The notes beneath the pieces were generated by a model. That model made no database searches, was not told the DNA's origin, and saw only the letters and a list, made by a program, of their open reading frames with translations. 64,000 nt of DNA from Methylotuvimicrobium sp018830325 (GTDB taxonomy: Bacteria > Pseudomonadota > Gammaproteobacteria > Methylococcales > Methylomonadaceae): contig NZ_CP173170.1 in NCBI RefSeq assembly GCF_044788715.1, positions 3,658,001-3,722,000 of the forward strand. The letters run 5' to 3'. Both the position numbers and the translations under genes were made by a program. Shown here one piece after another: positions 1-8,298 of this stretch (the stretch's first letter is position 1; each line of letters opens with the position of its first letter).

Positions 1-90
1 TTCGAAGTCGGTTACGTTAAGCAACAATAAAGGGTATCGAGGTCACATTCGCCAAGATGGCAAGACGGTATCTACGACTTATGTATAACG
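1..90. repeat. R3 element, right part (truncated by window edge)
   Basis: The stretch ends in ACTTATGTATAACG and matches the right arm of the R3 elements at 43087, 44232, 47470 and 60328 (text around 'gggtatcgaggtcac' and 'gacttatgtataacg'). The left part lies outside the window. Confidence 0.7.
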
Positions 91-111
91 GCGAGCGGAG
101 GACCGTGGGAA

Positions 112-222
112 CCAGAACCACCCCTACGATACGAACTGCCTTGCGGTAAGCGAATCTTTCCAGCCATTCCAAAGCGCCTATACTCTTCTTATTCTTGATC
201 GCACCAACAACAAGAAAAGTAA
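112..222 (-). pseudogene. Glycosyltransferase (GT4) fragment, N-proximal shard
   Basis: Minus-strand reading gives IKNKKSIGALEWLERFAYRK, nearly the same as residues of the larger shards at 12836-13197 and 15095-15466. Its upstream side joins the J motif (revcomp GGGTCAGGTTACTTTTC at ~215-231), and its downstream side decays into unrelated R3 sequence. No start, stop or catalytic part remains, so it is a dead shard. The parent family is inferred from the longer shards. Confidence 0.65.
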
Positions 223-230
223 CCTGACCC

Positions 231-510
231 TGAGGTATCCCCACAAAACGCTCATTCCCACGCAGAGCATCACTGCCATTAAGTTAAGGGAAACCCGTCA
301 TTCCGCCATGGACTGGCGGAATCCAGTGCCATGGATGGCAAGCTTTTGAGGCACATTAGAGCCTGAATGCAAGCATTACTTATCTCTGTGACGGCTTAAC
401 TTAATGGCAGTGGCGCAGAGCGTAGGAACGATGATAAAAAATAAATATATCTATCAACCAATTTTCAGCCAAAAAATTGTTTTATTTGGCTATTTCGTGG
501 GGATACCTCA
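231..510. repeat. R2 element (280 bp) with R1 nested inside
   Basis: Terminal inverted repeats TGAGGTATCCCCAC and GTGGGGATACCTCA bound exactly 280 bp. The same length and ends recur at 13216-13495 and 35237-35516. The R1 element (271-412) interrupts an inner hairpin of the type GTTCCCACGCAGAGC. J-motif sequence abuts both ends. There is no coding capacity, so any movement would need a transposase in trans. Confidence 0.8.
271..412. mobile_element. R1 MITE-like element
   Basis: Perfect 18-bp terminal inverted repeats, CACTGCCATTAAGTTAAG and its complement, enclose 142 bp. The centre carries a second hairpin (CCGCCATGG / CCATGGCGG type). At least a dozen whole or partial copies lie in the first 36 kb. 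Confidence 0.8.
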
Positions 511-560
511 GAACCTGACCCCTTTATCGTGACCCCTTTATCGTGACCCCTTTATCGACT
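511..560. repeat. Triple J-motif satellite
   Basis: The GACCCCTTTATC unit (the J motif read on the other strand) occurs three times at about 15-bp spacing directly after R2. Similar clusters lie at 6950-7022 and 15466-15515. Confidence 0.6.
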
Positions 561-620
561 ATTAATAATGTAGTAACAAAAAAACTTGCTTAATCAATAG
601 ATTGTTTCTACGATAAAAAT

Positions 621-896
621 ATGCAAGTTGAATTCGACCCCGCTAAGAATACCAGAAACATCACTGAACGCGGCTTGAGCTTTGAACGCGCGGTTGATTT
701 TAATTTTGAAACCGCTGTTATCTGGATTGACGACCGCAAGATATACCCGGAAGTGCGTTTCTCTGCACTAGGTCTGTTGACGGGACGTGTTCACTCGCTT
801 GTTTTTACTGAAACAGCCAACGGTATCCGGGTAATCAGCTTTCGCAAAGCAAATAAACGTGAGGTAAAACGATATGAGCAAGCTAGTAAATCCTGA
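621..896 (+). CDS. brnT: BrnT-family ribonuclease toxin
   Basis: A 91-residue protein with the BrnT layout: N-terminal VEFDPAKNTRNITERGLSF, central acidic/aromatic strand region, then RVISFRKANKREVKRYE at the C-terminus, where the family keeps its conserved Arg and Tyr. BrnT proteins are small RelE-fold RNases that inhibit translation and are held in check by BrnA. The stop lies 23 bp inside the downstream antitoxin gene, the usual toxin-first BrnTA arrangement. The ATG start at 621 fits the family N-terminus. Flanks are J-motif DNA and an 18-bp inverted repeat, so the pair sits in repeat-rich accessory DNA. Confidence 0.85.
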   Translation: MQVEFDPAKNTRNITERGLSFERAVDFNFETAVIWIDDRKIYPEVRFSALGLLTGRVHSLVFTETANGIRVISFRKANKREVKRYEQASKS

Positions 897-1146
897 GTTG
901 ATAGATGACGAAAACCCTGAATGGACTGAAGAAATGATCAATCGGTCTATTCGTTTTGACGATCTGCCGGAGTCGTTACAAACCAAGTTAAGGGGACGCG
1001 GCAAGCAGAAAACGCCGACCAAAGTTTCGACCACGATTCGCTTTGATGCCGATGTGCTAGATGCCTTCAAGGCGACCGGCAGCGGCTGGCAAACGCGTAT
1101 GAACGAGGCATTAAAAGAATGGCTTAAGGAACATCCGGCTGCATAG
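874..1146 (+). CDS. brnA: BrnA-family antitoxin
   Basis: This 90-residue protein has an acidic N-terminal part (NPEWTEEMINRSIRF) that would wrap the toxin. Its C-terminal ribbon-helix-helix DNA-binding segment reads STTIRFDADVLDAFKATGSG followed by WQTRMNEALKEWLKEH, the signature of the BrnA/CopG-like group. BrnA binds BrnT and represses the shared promoter. The gene overlaps brnT by 23 bp and is presumably co-translated. A second pair with a very similar BrnA C-terminus is at 8782-9334. Confidence 0.85.
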   Translation: MSKLVNPELIDDENPEWTEEMINRSIRFDDLPESLQTKLRGRGKQKTPTKVSTTIRFDADVLDAFKATGSGWQTRMNEALKEWLKEHPAA

Positions 1147-1223
1147 TTTCCGCAACCTTTCTCGATAAATTTATGCTGAGTATTTGGCTACCCACTTAAG
1201 CCGGGACGGCTTAAGCTTTGTTC

Positions 1224-1273
1224 GCTGAGCGGAGTCGAAGCGAACAAGGCGATTGGCTTCGACTCCGCTCAGC
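1224..1273. terminator. 18-bp perfect inverted repeat after brnTA
   Basis: GCTGAGCGGAGTCGAAGC at 1224 and its exact complement ending at 1273 form a strong hairpin with a 14-nt loop. A 25-bp unit (GCTCAGCCAGCAACCCGATT...) follows twice. There is no U-tract, so it may be an intergenic palindromic repeat rather than an intrinsic terminator. Confidence 0.4.
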
Positions 1274-1447
1274 CAGCAACCCGATTGATCCGCTCAGCCA
1301 GCAACCCGATTGATCCGCTTAACGAAAAGTCAATCTGTCCCGCTTAAAATGGGAGACCTTATTCTTTATTGCACCGACGGCAAGAAAAATAACCCGATCC
1401 CTTTTACTTTTTAATTGGTAGTTATTTTAATGCGCTTGACCACGACT

Positions 1448-2380
1448 TTATAAGGGTTCATCTGAAATGAAATGCGCAGGGTTAGCACGTATTTCGGCAA
1501 TAGCATCGATGCTAAGCCCAGTCAATTCGGCTATGTCTTCATCGCTCATCTCCCGGCGGATCATTCTGATCGCTAAGTTGCGTTTTTCATCAAGCCGACC
1601 TTCTTCTTTTCCTTCCTTTTTACCCTCTTCTCTACCTTCTTCTCTACCTTCTTCCCTACCTTCATCCCTCGCCGTGTCGATTACGTTTTTTAGATCGCGG
1701 TAGTATTTCAGACTGGACTCATAAGCGTCGCGTTCTTCCGGTTGAAAGCGGGCGATCCGGGCTTTTTCGAATAGACTCAGAAAGACCCTTTCGCGTAGCC
1801 TTGGCGGAATTTCGTCCAATTCATGCAGGTGGCGGAAAACGTAAAACCATTTATCTTGCAGAGTGTCTAGTTCATCCTCGGTTTTAGTGAAATTGGGCAG
1901 GGTCAAATAAATAAAGGTTAATTTGTCGTAAAAAACCTGATGATGCTGGTTTTTCAATTGGACCCGATGCACGACTTCATGACGGCCTTGGCTTTCGTCT
2001 TCATCAAAAACAAAATCCAGGATGCCGATCGTATAAACCGCAGCCAGCTTAAAATTCCAGTCACCTCGCTCGGCTTGCTGTTGAATCGGAAACGTGGAAT
2101 AAAACACGCTCCGATCTTTAAAGAAGTTCTGCTTAGCCTTTTGCAATTCCACGATAAAGTGTTCGCCTGTCGAACTGATACAGCTCAGGTCGAAAATCGC
2201 TTTGCGATCTAAAGCCGTCGTACCCTGACGCTCATTTTGATTGAATTGCAACTCGTGAATTTGGTGTTTTTCCGGCAGCAGGGTATTTAAAAAGCTGATC
2301 AAATGCTCTTTACTAGCCTCTTCGCCAAACGCTTTTTTGAAACCAAAGTCGGTAAATAGATTAATAAATTTTTCTTTCAC
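1448..2380 (-). CDS. Rpn-family recombination-promoting nuclease / putative transposase (type A, copy 1)
   Basis: A 310-residue member of the PD-(D/E)XK Rpn family (annotated elsewhere as PDDEXK_2 putative transposase). The N-terminus MKEKFINLFTDFGFKKAFGE is typical. The nuclease core shows FDL (metal Asp) followed by IVELQ (the E-x-Q variant of ExK) near residues 65-80. Around residues 240-265 lies a charged EGRE/EGKK repeat (six units), then a small helical tail (SDEDIAELTGLSIDAIAEIR). E. coli Rpn proteins are DNases that raise RecA-independent recombination; activity here is not shown. The gene is near-identical to the one at 5515-6399 but carries more EGRE repeats. A degenerate J motif (revcomp of AACCCGATCCCTTTT) lies ~45 bp beyond the stop. 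Confidence 0.85.
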   Translation of the reverse strand: MKEKFINLFTDFGFKKAFGEEASKEHLISFLNTLLPEKHQIHELQFNQNERQGTTALDRKAIFDLSCISSTGEHFIVELQKAKQNFFKDRSVFYSTFPIQQQAERGDWNFKLAAVYTIGILDFVFDEDESQGRHEVVHRVQLKNQHHQVFYDKLTFIYLTLPNFTKTEDELDTLQDKWFYVFRHLHELDEIPPRLRERVFLSLFEKARIARFQPEERDAYESSLKYYRDLKNVIDTARDEGREEGREEGREEGKKEGKEEGRLDEKRNLAIRMIRREMSDEDIAELTGLSIDAIAEIRANPAHFISDEPL

Positions 2381-2574
2381 GGCACGGTTTGAGCTTATTA
2401 CGGGAAATTAGGATGGAGTTTAGCATATCTATTCCTTAGCTTTTTTAGCTTTAGATGAACCCGACATCATCCTCTGGTTTTCGCCGACCGTATCTAGCTA
2501 ACGCTAAGAGAAAGGTGCTTAAATGCAAGGCAACCGCATCAAAAATACTTTTCCTCGTTCCCACGACCCTCCAT

Positions 2575-2950
2575 CACTGCCATTAAGCTAAGGGTTACCG
2601 TCATTCCGCCATGGACTGGCGGAATCCAGTGCCATGGATGGCAAGCTTCTAAGAGACATTAGAGCCTCAATGCAAGGATAACTTAATTTTTATGACGACT
2701 TAACTTACGTTCGGCACCGTCTCCGGCGGTCAAAAACACAATGTCATCACGATCCTGCAACATTTCGGCCGCATCGAGAATCACACCCAAACCATGCGCC
2801 ATGCCATGCGTACCGACGTACGCCGCAACAAACTTACCTTTAACGCCTAGCGAATCGGCAAATGCATCATCGCGCGGTTGATCGATAAAAAAACCGAGAT
2901 CGACGCCGTTACGAATAACCGACGACCTGAAAAGTAACCTGCCCCCTTTA
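2575..2950. mobile_element. Chimeric R1::glycosyltransferase-fragment element, copy 1
   Basis: R1 begins with CACTGCCATTAAG at 2575 and loses its last nine bases at CTTAACTTA (~2707). It runs directly into ~218 bp of GT4 sequence on the minus strand (VIRNGVDLGFF to GDGAER), which ends at the J motif ~2933-2950. The same R1-GT-J unit recurs at 4594, 6596, 8299 and 10448, so it was duplicated as one unit. Confidence 0.7.
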
Positions 2951-2962
2951 TAGTGGTTAAAT

Positions 2963-3376
2963 TCAATCCATAAATGGGTTTAACAATTTAACGCCGGTGC
3001 GCTGCACATCATCTACATTGCGTGTAACTAGAGTTAGGTCGTGTTCCAACGCCGTCGCGGCAAGCAAGGAATCGATGACTGGCAATGGATCAGGCGCATT
3101 TAGTCGGCCCCAGCGATCAGCGATAGACGTGGTCACCGGTAAAATCCGGCCTGCCATGTCGTTTTCTATCTTAGACAACCAGCGATCCAGGTTTTCGGCG
3201 GCTGCGGGGTCACGGCGATTCAGGCGTTCAATACCGTTACGCACTTCACCTATGACCAATACGGACAAATACAGGCCTTTGCCATCGACACTGGCAAACC
3301 AACGCTTAACACCGGCATTGGCGCGATCCTTCTTACGTAATTCCGACAGGACGTTGGTGTCGATCAGGAATCCCAT
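2963..3376 (-). CDS. vapC: PIN-domain toxin, VapC/FitB type
   Basis: A 137-residue PIN-domain ribonuclease. The start FLIDTNVLSELRK carries the first catalytic Asp. VIGEVRNGIERL supplies the conserved Glu, and DPLPVIDSLLAATALEHDL with TRNVDD supplies the later acidic residues. Such toxins cleave RNA (often tRNA) when released from their antitoxin. The start overlaps the upstream antitoxin gene by 13 bp, so the two are one operon. The stop lies ~13 bp from the J motif that closes the chimeric element at 2575-2950. Confidence 0.85.
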   Translation of the reverse strand: MGFLIDTNVLSELRKKDRANAGVKRWFASVDGKGLYLSVLVIGEVRNGIERLNRRDPAAAENLDRWLSKIENDMAGRILPVTTSIADRWGRLNAPDPLPVIDSLLAATALEHDLTLVTRNVDDVQRTGVKLLNPFMD

Positions 3377-3603
3377 TCCGGTGCCTCTCTGCCCATGTCA
3401 CGAGAACGAGAAAAATCCGCGTCCTCGCCGACATCCGGCATCGAGGCCAGCAGGTTTTTGATATCCTGTCCCGCGTTATTGTTAGCGCGATCATAAATAA
3501 TGGCTACCCGCACCGGACCAGCGGGTATTTCCGGCGGTAGCTGCAAGTGCAAACAGTGATCTAACGGTATTTCTGCAACGGCTTCGTAGTATTGGGCGGT
3601 CAT
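3364..3603 (-). CDS. Antitoxin partner of VapC
   Basis: A 79-residue protein lying just upstream of and overlapping the PIN-domain toxin. The N-terminal half (YYEAVAEIPLDHCLHLQLPP) looks like a short beta-rich DNA-binding domain. The C-terminal half (KNLLASMPDVGEDADFSRSR) is acidic and probably the toxin-binding tail. No family is named with confidence; the antitoxin role rests on position, size and overlap. An AGGAG-like site precedes the ATG at 3603. Confidence 0.7.
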   Translation of the reverse strand: MTAQYYEAVAEIPLDHCLHLQLPPEIPAGPVRVAIIYDRANNNAGQDIKNLLASMPDVGEDADFSRSRDMGREAPEWDS

Positions 3604-3674
3604 CGTAATTCTCCTAATGAGATAGACTCAAAATCTTATAGTAAGTTTGGCAATTCGAATACATGAAAGTACAC

Positions 3675-3852
3675 TCAATCATCAAATACACCAACACCAT
3701 CCGGAATCTTGCCATCCTTAATCATTGCAAATTCGATTAGCTACTGAGAAATTATTTCCTCGGCAGAATCAAACGGCTGTACGGCGGAGTTAATTCTTTC
3801 AAGCCTTTCAGCGACGTCATCATTATCAATAGATTCATCTAGCCATTTTGAT
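3675..3852 (-). pseudogene. Remnant of an unidentified short gene
   Basis: The minus strand reads KWLDESIDNDDVAERLERIN, then after ~15 residues an in-frame TAG, then LIEFAMIKDGKIPDGVGVFDD and a TGA at 3675. It looks coding-like but has no start and one internal stop. I do not recognise the family. It could be an antitoxin or regulator remnant. Confidence 0.35.
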
Positions 3853-4030
3853 TGAGTCTAGGCAAGTCGAACAAGCAAAAAATAACCAGGCCCTGTGGGA
3901 GCGATCCCCATATCGCGATAATCGAAGCCGAACAGGCCAAAAACCGAAAAAAGCAATCGAAGCCACAATGGCTAAGCACAGCAAGCTACGCGTAATTATT
4001 CACCTCCCTATCGTTTCCTCGCTCTAAGGT

Positions 4031-4345
4031 CACTACCATTAAGTTAAGAGAAACCCGTCATTCCGCCATGGACTGGCGGAATCCAGTGCCATGGATGGCA
4101 AGCTTTTAACCTAAAAAGAGCAGTTGGTAAGTGTTGTAGACCGTTCGTGCTGAGCTAAGTCGAAGCATGAAGGGTCTACAACACTTTCACCGTCTTGGTG
4201 AAGCCTCAAACTACCATTCACCCTTCGACGGGCTCAGGGCGAACGGTAGTTTGAGACCCTCAACTGCTCTTTTTAGGTTTAAGGTACCTTAGAGCTTGAA
4301 TGCAAAAATTACTTATTCTTAACACGGCTTAACTTAATGGCAGTG
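4031..4345. mobile_element. R1 element interrupted by R4
   Basis: R1 ends CACTACCATTAAGTTAAG (4031) and CTTAACTTAATGGCAGTG (to 4345) are intact, but the body is split by a 172-bp R4 element at 4108-4279. This shows R4 inserted after R1. Confidence 0.75.
4108..4279. mobile_element. R4 MITE-like element
   Basis: Ends AACCTAAAAAGAGCAGTTG and its complement (CAACTGCTCTTTTTAGGTT). The interior contains a CCCTTCGACGGGCTCAGGGC hairpin. Related copies lie at 48783-49004 and 51891-52083. Confidence 0.75.
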
Positions 4346-4376
4346 ACGCTCTAAGTTGGCAATGAATAGTCGTAGG

Positions 4377-4446
4377 GTGCGCATCGCGCACCTTTCCTCG
4401 GCGCTGAACCGACAAGTGCCCGATCCAGGTGCGCGATGCGCACCCT
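4377..4446. repeat. GCGCAT palindromic repeat
   Basis: GTGCGCATCGCGCACC and GGTGCGCGATGCGCACC flank a ~35-bp spacer. The unit plus its right flank ('tagcctatgaacaccaacaa') recurs at 49018-49120. Diverged forms lie at ~11965-12047, ~14225-14308 and ~28228-28310. Confidence 0.65.
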
Positions 4447-4593
4447 ACATCTGGCGCTTAATAGCCTATGAACACCAACAATTTCAAAAAATATTTCGGT
4501 TTAATAAAGCGGGAACACCGAAATTAGCTATACATGGCTTCTTTCGACAGCCTAGGTTATAACCCAACGTGTCGCTAATCCCCCGTGCCGGGT

Positions 4594-4966
4594 CACTGCC
4601 ATTAAGTTAAGGAAAGCCCGTCATTCCGCCATGGACTGGCGGAATCCAGTGCCATGGATGGCAAGCTTCTAAGAGACATTAGAGCCTCAATGCAAGGATA
4701 ACTTAATTTTTATGACGACTTAACTTACGTTCGGCACCGTCGCCGGCAGTCAAAAACACAATGTCATCACGATCCTGCAACATTTCGGCCGCATCGAGAA
4801 TCACACCCAAACCATGCGCCATGCCATGCGTACCGACGTACGCCGCAACAAACTTACCTTTAACGCCCAGCGAATCGGCAAATGCATCATCGCGCGGTTG
4901 ATCGATAAAAAAACCGAGATCGACGCCGTTACGAATAGCCGACGACCTGAAAAGTAACCTGACCCC
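4594..4966. mobile_element. Chimeric R1::glycosyltransferase-fragment element, copy 2
   Basis: Same structure as 2575-2950: R1 left end, loss of the last R1 bases at CTTAACTTA, GT4 shard on the minus strand, closing J motif. The left flank differs from the other copies (no rpn upstream region), so this copy moved or was copied without the rpn gene. Confidence 0.7.
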
Positions 4967-5219
4967 TTTTCTGCATAAGTCTTAATAAGCCAATGAAATC
5001 AATGCTGTTGCCGTTTAGCAACAGCATTGATTTATAAGTGTTTTTGGTACTTGTGTATAACGGTGAGTGCTCGGCGTGGGAATGCCGCTTTAGACGCTCT
5101 GCGTCGACTGCGGCGGGCAATCGGATTAAGAAACTGTAGAGAATGTATCGTTGCTCTTGTCGGGATTATTGACCTCTAGGGACGCAGAGCGTCCCGGGAT
5201 GTATTCCCACGCAGAGCGT

Positions 5220-5455
5220 CACTGCCATTAAGTTAAGGGAAACCCGTCATTCCGCCATGGACTGGCGGAATCCAGTGCCATGGATGGCAAGCTTTTGAGG
5301 CACATTAGAGCCTGAATGCAAGCATTACTTATCTCTGTGACGGCTTAACTTAATGGCAGTGACGCAGAGCGTAGGAACGATGAAAAAAATCAATATATCT
5401 ATCAATTTTCAGCCATAGCAAATTGTTTTATTTGGCTGTTTCGTGGGGATACCTC
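5220..5455. mobile_element. R1 element (5220-5361) plus right arm of R2
   Basis: A full R1 with both 18-bp ends is followed by the R2 right arm up to GTGGGGATACCTCA. The R2 left terminus is missing, replaced by an unrelated hairpin. The right end abuts a degenerate J motif (AACCCGATCCCTTTT) that starts the second rpn module. Confidence 0.7.
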
Positions 5456-5514
5456 AGAACCCGATCCCTTTTACTTTTTAATTGGTAGTTATTTTAATGC
5501 GCTTGACCACGACT

Positions 5515-6399
5515 TTATAAGGGTTCATCTGAAATGAAATGCGCAGGGTTAGCACGTATTTCGGCAATGGCATCGATGCTAAGCCCAGTCAATTCGGCTA
5601 TGTCTTCATCGCTCATCTCCCGGCGGATCATTCTGATCGCTAAGTTGCATTTTTCATCAAGCCGACCTTCTTCCCTACCTTCATCCCTCGCCGTGTCGAT
5701 TACGTTTTTTAGATCGCGGTAGTATTTCAGACTGGACTCATAGGCGTCGCGTTCTTCCGGTTGAAAGCGGGCGATCCGGGCTTTTTCGAATAGACTCAGA
5801 AAGACCCTTTCGCGTAGCCTTGGCGGAATTTCGTCCAATTCATGCAGGTGGCGGAATACGTAAAACCATTTATCTTGCAGCGTATCCAGTTCATCCTCGG
5901 TTTTGGTGAAATTGGGCAGGGTCAAATAAATAAAAGTCAGTTTGTCGTAAAAAACCTGATGATGCTGGTTTTTCAATTGGACCCGATGCACGACTTCATG
6001 ACGGCCTTGGCTTTCGTCTTCATCAAAAACAAAATCCAGGATGCCGATCGTATAAACCGCAGCCAGCTTAAAATTCCAGTCGCCTCGCTCGGCTTGCTGT
6101 TGAATCGGAAACGTGGAATAAAACACGCTCCGATCTTTAAAGAAGTTCTGCTTAGCCTTTTGCAATTCCACGATAAAGTGTTCGCCTGTCGAACTGATAC
6201 AGCTGAGGTCGAAAATCGCTTTGCGGTCTAAAGCCGAAGCACCCTGGCGCTCATTTTGATTGAATTGCAACTCATGGATTTGGTGTTTTTCCGGCAGCAG
6301 GGTATTTAAAAAGCTGATCAAATGCTCTTTACTAGCCTCTTCGCCAAACGCTTTTTTGAAACCAAAGTCGGTAAATAGATTAATAAATTTTTCTTTCAC
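5515..6399 (-). CDS. Rpn-family nuclease / putative transposase (type A, copy 2)
   Basis: A 294-residue near-identical paralogue of 1448-2380. It has the same N-terminus, same FDL...IVELQ nuclease residues, and same helical tail (MSDEDIAELTGLSIDAIAEI). It is shorter only because the charged EGRE tract before the tail has two units instead of six. Flanking DNA is also duplicated: about 45 bp beyond the stop to the J-like motif, and ~560 bp upstream including a chimeric R1::GT element. The whole module (~1.5 kb, 5461-6968 against 1396-2950) is therefore a segmental duplicate. Both copies keep open frames, suggesting recent duplication or selection. Confidence 0.85.
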   Translation of the reverse strand: MKEKFINLFTDFGFKKAFGEEASKEHLISFLNTLLPEKHQIHELQFNQNERQGASALDRKAIFDLSCISSTGEHFIVELQKAKQNFFKDRSVFYSTFPIQQQAERGDWNFKLAAVYTIGILDFVFDEDESQGRHEVVHRVQLKNQHHQVFYDKLTFIYLTLPNFTKTEDELDTLQDKWFYVFRHLHELDEIPPRLRERVFLSLFEKARIARFQPEERDAYESSLKYYRDLKNVIDTARDEGREEGRLDEKCNLAIRMIRREMSDEDIAELTGLSIDAIAEIRANPAHFISDEPL

Positions 6400-6595
6400 G
6401 GCACGGTTTGAGCTTATTACGGGAAATTAGGATGGAGTTTAGCATATCTATTCCTTAGCTTTTTTAGCTTTAGATGAACCCGACATCATCCTCTGGTTTT
6501 CGCCGACCGTATCTAGCTAACGCTAAGAGAGAAAGGTGCTTAAATGCAAGGCAACCGCATTAAAAATACTTTTCCTCGTTCCCACGACCCTCCAT

Positions 6596-6968
6596 CACTG
6601 CCATTAAGCTAAGGGTTACCGTCATTCCGCCATGGACTGGCGGAATCCAGTGCCATGGATGGCAAGCTTCTAAGAGACATTAGAGCCTCAATGCAAGGAT
6701 AACTTAATTTTTATGATGACTTAACTTACGTTCGGCACCGTCTCCGGCGGTCAAAAACACTATGTCATCACGATCCTGCAACATTTCGGCCGCATCGAGA
6801 ATCACATCCAAACCATGCGCCATGCCATGCGTACCGACGTACGCCGCAACAAACTTACCTTTAACGCCCAGCGAATCGGCACATGCATCATCGCGCGACT
6901 GATCGACAAAAAAACCGAGATCGACGCCGTTACGAATAACCGACGACCTGAAAAGTAACCTGACCCCT
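6596..6968. mobile_element. Chimeric R1::glycosyltransferase-fragment element, copy 3
   Basis: Same R1-GT shard-J order as 2575-2950, downstream of the promoter side of the second rpn gene. The shard is open from ~7030 down to 6704 (reads VIRNGVDLGFFVDQSRDDAC), but it lacks any credible start and stop context. Confidence 0.7.
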
Positions 6969-7022
6969 TTTCTTACAGAACCTGACCCCTTTTCTGCGAA
7001 CACCTGCCCCCTTTTCACTGAA
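6950..7022. repeat. Triple J-motif satellite
   Basis: ACCTGACCCCTTTTC occurs three times with slight decay and ~23-bp spacing, next to the chimeric element. Confidence 0.65.
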
Positions 7023-7049
7023 GGATCCATAGATAAGGCTTGAAAAAAC

Positions 7050-7078
7050 TGAAATTAAATGTAAGACGGGTATATAAT
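7050..7078 (+). promoter_or_regulatory. Probable sigma-70 promoter
   Basis: A perfect TATAAT at 7073-7078 lies 17 bp after a weak -35 (TGAAAT, 7050) and ~37 bp upstream of the ATG at 7115. Confidence 0.45.
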
Positions 7079-7114
7079 GCCGGCTGAGACGAATACCAAT
7101 TAAGTGATCGAATC

Positions 7115-7531
7115 ATGTTAGCCGCAGAAGATATTGAATACATCAAAACACATTTAGCCGTTTGGCTTGCCGAACAATCGCTCGGCAAACCGCCGGTAGT
7201 TTATGAAATCGAATTGCGCGAGCGCATGGTGCGGGTTGAAGAAGCGCTGAAAAACCAAGGCGAAGAGCTCAAAGCGCAACGCGAAACCATGATGATGATC
7301 ATGCAGCAGATGGATAAGCGTTTCGAACAGGTCGACAAGCGTCTCGAGCAGATGCAACAAGAAACCAATAAGCGCTTCGAACAAATGCAACAAGACAACA
7401 ACAAGCGTTTTGAGCAAGTTCATCAGGAAATACTACAACTCCACCGCGACATGCGGCAACTAACCATGTGGGCGATGGGTATATTTCTATCAGTCGCCGG
7501 TCTGGCTGTCGCCGTGTTCCGGTTGATATAG
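7115..7531 (+). CDS. Coiled-coil, C-terminally membrane-anchored protein of unknown function
   Basis: The 138 residues fall into three parts: a short N-terminal helical part (YIKTHLAVWLAEQSLGKPPV), a long coiled coil from ~35 to 112 and a hydrophobic segment near 116-136 (MWAMGIFLSVAGLAVAVFRL). The coiled coil has repeated KRFEQ(M/V)xQ heptads (DKRFEQVDKRLEQMQQETNK and two more). It would sit in the inner membrane as a tail-anchored rod. Similar small coiled-coil proteins are common near mobile DNA and have no agreed role. It stands alone between the second rpn module and a group II intron remnant, with its own promoter-like TATAAT. The in-frame 21-bp repeats could vary in number. Confidence 0.7.
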   Translation: MLAAEDIEYIKTHLAVWLAEQSLGKPPVVYEIELRERMVRVEEALKNQGEELKAQRETMMMIMQQMDKRFEQVDKRLEQMQQETNKRFEQMQQDNNKRFEQVHQEILQLHRDMRQLTMWAMGIFLSVAGLAVAVFRLI

Positions 7532-7599
7532 CGGTTATCTCCAAGCAGAACGGCGATTTACTAGTTACTAGGACGAAGCCAACAAAAACGGCTGCAATG

Positions 7600-7850
7600 T
7601 CATAACGATAGGGGTAGGGAAGATTTCTCTCCCCTCCCTCCGAACCGTGCATGCGGTTCTCCCGCACACGGCTCTCCAGTCGGTGGTTTCCTCATCGGGA
7701 CAAGCTGGTGAGTCACTTTGTTATTATTGGTGAACGCCATGACTCCGCGTTACCACGTCAGCCCACAAACTCGGATTGATTCGTTACCTTCAGCTCGCTT
7801 CAACGGCTGAGCCTCTTTAAGCCTTTTACCTGAGGGCCCCTGTGTCAGGA
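7600..7850 (-). mobile_element. 3' end of a group II intron (fragment 1)
   Basis: On the minus strand, 7642-7674 reads as the catalytic domain V hairpin: GAGCCGTGTGCGG, a GAGA loop, CCGCATGCACGGTTC, with the AGC triad. About 175 bp of typical upstream intron sequence precedes it, and a domain VI-like stem follows. No reverse-transcriptase frame survives. The upstream boundary is cut at the J motif (~7850). The unit is duplicated at 9735-9985. Confidence 0.65.
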
Positions 7851-7866
7851 TAGTAACCTGACCCCT

Positions 7867-8102
7867 TTTCTTGCGATAAAGTGTTCGCCTGTCGAACTGA
7901 TACAGCTGAGGTCGAAAATCGCTTTGCGGTCTAAAGCCGAAGCACCCTGGCGCTCATTTTGATTGAATTGCAACTCATGGATTTGGTGTTTTTCCGGCAG
8001 CAGGGTATTTAAAAAGCTGATCAAATGCTCTTTACTAGCCTCTTCGCCAAACGCTTTTTTGAAACCAAAGTCGGTAAATAGATTAATAAATTTTTCTTTC
8101 AC
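7867..8102 (-). pseudogene. 5' fragment of type A rpn gene (shard 1)
   Basis: The first ~76 residues (MKEKFINLFTDFGFKKAFGE to STGEHFI) match 5515-6399 almost exactly. The frame is then cut at a J motif (revcomp of TAACCTGACCCCTTTTC, 7853-7869) and reads on for a few residues to a stop. The nuclease Glu and everything after it are gone, so it cannot be active. The gene's upstream region and the chimeric R1::GT unit are retained. Confidence 0.75.
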
Positions 8103-8298
8103 GGCACGGTTTGAGCTTATTACGGGAAATTAGGATGGAGTTTAGCATATCTATTCCTTAGCTTTTTTAGCTTTAGATGAACCCGACATCATCCTCTGGT
8201 TTTCGCCGACCGTATCTAGCTAACGCTAAGAGAGAAAGGTGCTTAAATGCAAGGCAACCGCATTAAAAATACTTTTCCTCGTTCCCACGACCCTCCAT

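Noticed and set aside
768..1070. Open frame on the minus strand opposite brnTA
   Set aside because: Complement of well-recognised BrnT/BrnA genes; no family features.
1467..2212. Plus-strand frames (SSLPSSLPSS repeats) opposite the first rpn gene
   Set aside because: Mirror of the EGRE-coding repeat; not a protein.
4929..5120. Minus-strand frame at 4929-5120
   Set aside because: Made of J-motif and R3-type repeat sequence; no protein features.
6704..7030. 108-residue minus-strand frame with glycosyltransferase text
   Set aside because: Frame opens in J-motif repeats and ends in R1; lacks a gene start and most of the enzyme. Treated as a shard.
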